A stretch of 43,998 nucleotides of DNA from NCBI RefSeq assembly GCF_900110465.1, contig NZ_FODV01000026.1, forward strand, positions 1 through 43,998, in the 5' to 3' direction. Shown here piece by piece: positions 42,018 through 43,998 of this stretch. The notes beneath the pieces were generated by a model. That model was not told the DNA's origin, did not search any database, and worked only from the letters and a program-made list of their open reading frames with translations. Numbering within the stretch: the first letter of the stretch is position 1; each line of letters begins with the position of its first letter. The DNA comes from Halogranum amylolyticum. GTDB lineage: Archaea > Halobacteriota > Halobacteria > Halobacteriales > Haloferacaceae. Made by a program: the position numbers and the translations under genes.

Positions 42018-43181
42018 ATGACCTCCAGCGAGACAGGCGATGGAACGCCCGAACCCCCGGAGTCGGACGCCGGGAACGTACGCGCACGAGAACTAAAAGA
42101 CGCAATCGACCGCTACATCCGCTACAAGTCGACAGACGGGAAAGGCGAGTCGGGATACTACGTCAACTCGGCGAAGCCAGTGCTCATGCAGTTCTACAAC
42201 TGGTGTCGCGACACCGGCCACGCCGATCTCTCCCGACTCGGCGACGAGACAGAGGGGCCGGACGTCATGCGGAAGTACGCCAAGCGGTTGAGCCAGCGAG
42301 AGAGCGTCGACGCAATCACCGCCGGGACAGCCCGGACATATTGGAACATTATCTCAGGGTTCATGACCGACGCTCGCGACGACGGCGACCTCAGTATCAA
42401 CCCGTGTCTCCGAAAGCGGGCGAAAGACCCACTCCCTACCGACACTGACGACTCGAAACAGCAGTTCTGGGACGATGTCGCCCGTGGGCAGATCCTCCGG
42501 CACGTCGACCAGGAGGCGCATGCCGCTATTGACGAACACGGGATGGACGCCGGAACTCCTGTCCGTGACCGGGCGTTAGTCTACCTACTCGCTTACACGG
42601 GCGTACGGGGCGCTGAGGTTCTTCGGGCGTCGAAAGACGACCGTGACGGCCGGCAGGGACTCCGATGGAAGCACGTCGACCTCGAGGGCGGGAAGATTCG
42701 TGTATTCCGGAAGACACAGCGGTGGGAATGGACGCCGCTCCCCACATAGGCACAGCCCGCAGTCGAGCGCTGGAAGACGGTGCTTGATCCACCGACCGGC
42801 GAGTGGCCCGTGTTCCCGACGTCGCACGCGCCATCGCTGTACCAGGTGGCACGCGAGATCATCGGCAACGAGGCGGATCTCTCCGACATCGACGTCGACG
42901 AACTGCTACGTGAGCACGAGTGTCCGCCACCGTCGATAACGGTCGACGCTTCCCGACGGCGTATCAAGAAGATGTGCGAAGCCGCTGGTATCGAAATCGA
43001 CGGAGAGTACCTCAAGTTGCACGGGGCGCGTCGCGGAATCGGACACAAACTCTTCGAAAAAGACCGCGGGGAAGCACAGGACTTACTCGGCCACCAGAGC
43101 CCCGAGACAACCAAGCAGGCGTACAGCGACCGCGTCGCCGAAGAACGGTCGGGACGTGTGAGCGACCTGCTGGACGAATGA
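42018..43181 (+). pseudogene. Tyrosine recombinase/integrase interrupted by one amber codon
   Basis: A 387-codon XerC/phage-integrase protein. The N-terminal SAM-like domain (about 20-130) is followed by the catalytic domain: first Arg in LLAYTGVRGAEVLR, H-x-x-R in LKLHGARRG, LLGHQS, and the nucleophile in KQAYSDRV. A TAG at 42747-42749 splits the frame after RWEWTPLPT, and the frame continues without shift (AQPAVERWKTVL). Probably a CAG-to-TAG change. The ATG at 42018 (MTSSETG) fits better than the TTG at 41982. All catalytic residues are present on both sides, so the loss of function is due to one base. Confidence 0.85.
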
Positions 43182-43288
43182 GTGCGGCGTTTGGTCTAAC
43201 TGGCTGAGTATTGGGATTCGTCACGCCGTTCTCGTTGACGGCGGGTAGGTGATACCGACGAAGACGGCGTCAAGTAATAGAGGCTAAC

Positions 43289-43356
43289 AAAAGGATTCGG
43301 ACAATCACTCTGTCTACTCTCGGGGGAGTTGTCAGAATTTGCGTGCAACAGATAGA
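43289..43356. repeat. 68-bp imperfect direct repeat, right copy
   Basis: Partner of 29170-29236. It lies 108 bp after the integrase stop codon. The rest of the spacer 43182-43514 holds no gene. Confidence 0.65.
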
Positions 43357-43514
43357 GGTCGAGTTCGGTAGACGGCCGTCATTCGTTTCAGTCCGCCAGG
43401 GGTGAAACAGCCGTTCGGCAGGTGGGCAACTCTAACGTGGCTACCTCTGCCCACTCGACCGGTCGTCGAGCAGAGATACGGTGAGGGCTGGAAGACGTAC
43501 GTTGCATACTCCGA

Positions 43515-43967
43515 TCAAGCCACTTCGATGGCCACGTCCGTCGGAGTCGGGTTGTCGATGTTGTCGCCGACGGGACAGCGTTCCTCGACCTCCCCGCGTA
43601 ACGCTTCTAAAGCCTCCTCGTCGGCGTCAGACTCGACTTCGATCCGTACGTTGATCTCCTGATAGCCTGCTCGAACGTCTTCGTCGATGCCCAGGAACTT
43701 CCGTGGGTCAAGGTCGCCTTCGATCGCTATCTTGACGCGTTCGAGGTCGATACCGCGCTCTTCGCCGACGGTGTGCACCACGACGTTGAGACAACCGGCC
43801 CACGCTCCGATGAGATATTCGACAGGGTTTGGTCCGTCGTTCGTCCCCCCTAGCGACGGTGGTTCATCAACGACGAACTCGAACTCACGCGCCTCGACGA
43901 CCGTCTTCGTCTCGCTCTCACTTTCGGCTGATACCGCGAACCGTTCGATGTGGTCTGCCTCGCTCAT
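43515..43967 (-). CDS. OsmC-family protein
   Basis: A 150-aa OsmC/Ohr-fold protein. The two reactive Cys positions are visible: YLIGAWAGCLNVVVHTV (about residue 58) and EERCPVGDNIDNPTP (about 133). Such proteins reduce organic hydroperoxides or act in unknown thiol chemistry. The segment PPSLGGTNDGPNPVEYLIGA is the usual first half of the family. It stands alone at the window edge; upstream sequence is too short to judge its promoter. Confidence 0.9.
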   Translation of the reverse strand: MSEADHIERFAVSAESESETKTVVEAREFEFVVDEPPSLGGTNDGPNPVEYLIGAWAGCLNVVVHTVGEERGIDLERVKIAIEGDLDPRKFLGIDEDVRAGYQEINVRIEVESDADEEALEALRGEVEERCPVGDNIDNPTPTDVAIEVA

Positions 43968-43998
43968 TGAGTCGTTCGATGGGACGCCAGCTCATCAA

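Noticed and set aside
42747..42749. TAG in the integrase, and other TAGs, as pyrrolysine or reassigned codons
   Set aside because: TAA and TGA also occur in the neighbouring broken genes, most of which have further damage, and intact genes nearby end with TAG normally. Decay is simpler.

Overview
The window reads as haloarchaeal DNA. Proteins are rich in Asp and Glu, the solute receptor carries a Tat signal with a lipobox, the insertion elements are of haloarchaeal type, and many genes have a TATA-like box centred about 27 nt before the start codon, as expected for leaderless archaeal transcripts. The left edge has a small gene known from haloarchaeal ParA loci, and decayed mobile elements and a tyrosine recombinase lie on the right. 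This suggests an accessory replicon (plasmid or megaplasmid) or an integrated island rather than core chromosome.

Layout. 1-430: tail of an upstream (ParA-like?) gene and a partition-linked small protein. 658-5610 (-): a four-gene operon of amidohydrolase, Rieske protein, hypothetical protein and a 949-aa FAD/Fe-S oxidoreductase, divergent from an IclR regulator (5884-6675). 6782-7030: TnpB tail. 7068-10917: class III aminotransferase, APC permease and Lrp/AsnC regulator, which share a promoter motif. 11519-16579: L-2-hydroxyglutarate oxidase, acyl-CoA dehydrogenase, enoyl-CoA hydratase and CoA-transferase. 16672-20031 (-): TAXI-type TRAP transporter. 20167-25953: FAH-family hydrolase, cupin, SDR and LarA-like protein on the - strand, divergent from two coupled enolase-superfamily enzymes. 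25977-27444: a broken 2-hydroxyacid dehydrogenase gene and a second IclR regulator. By eye the block from about 11.5 to 27.4 kb is richer in GC than its flanks.

From 28.4 to 43.4 kb intact metabolic genes are mixed with wreckage. The wreckage is a resolvase with two in-frame stops, an IS630 copy with four stops and a frameshift, a second IS630 remnant, an ornithine cyclodeaminase stump, head-to-head IS5 fragments, a fused relic of a peptide ABC transporter, a frameshifted transposase and an integrase with one amber codon. The intact genes are a YfcC-family transporter, a third IclR regulator, a class III and a class I aminotransferase, a dipeptide-epimerase-like enzyme, a second FAH-family hydrolase and an OsmC protein.

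Together the window is a catabolic patchwork: uptake systems (APC, TAXI-TRAP, YfcC, and formerly a peptide ABC transporter) sit next to enzymes for amino acids, hydroxy or sugar acids and acyl-CoA intermediates, each block with its own IclR or Lrp regulator. The most novel parts are the LarA-like/enolase/SDR/cupin/FAH/TRAP cluster, the amidohydrolase-Rieske-FAD/Fe-S operon, the shared promoter motifs, and a 12-6-12 palindrome in front of the integrase.
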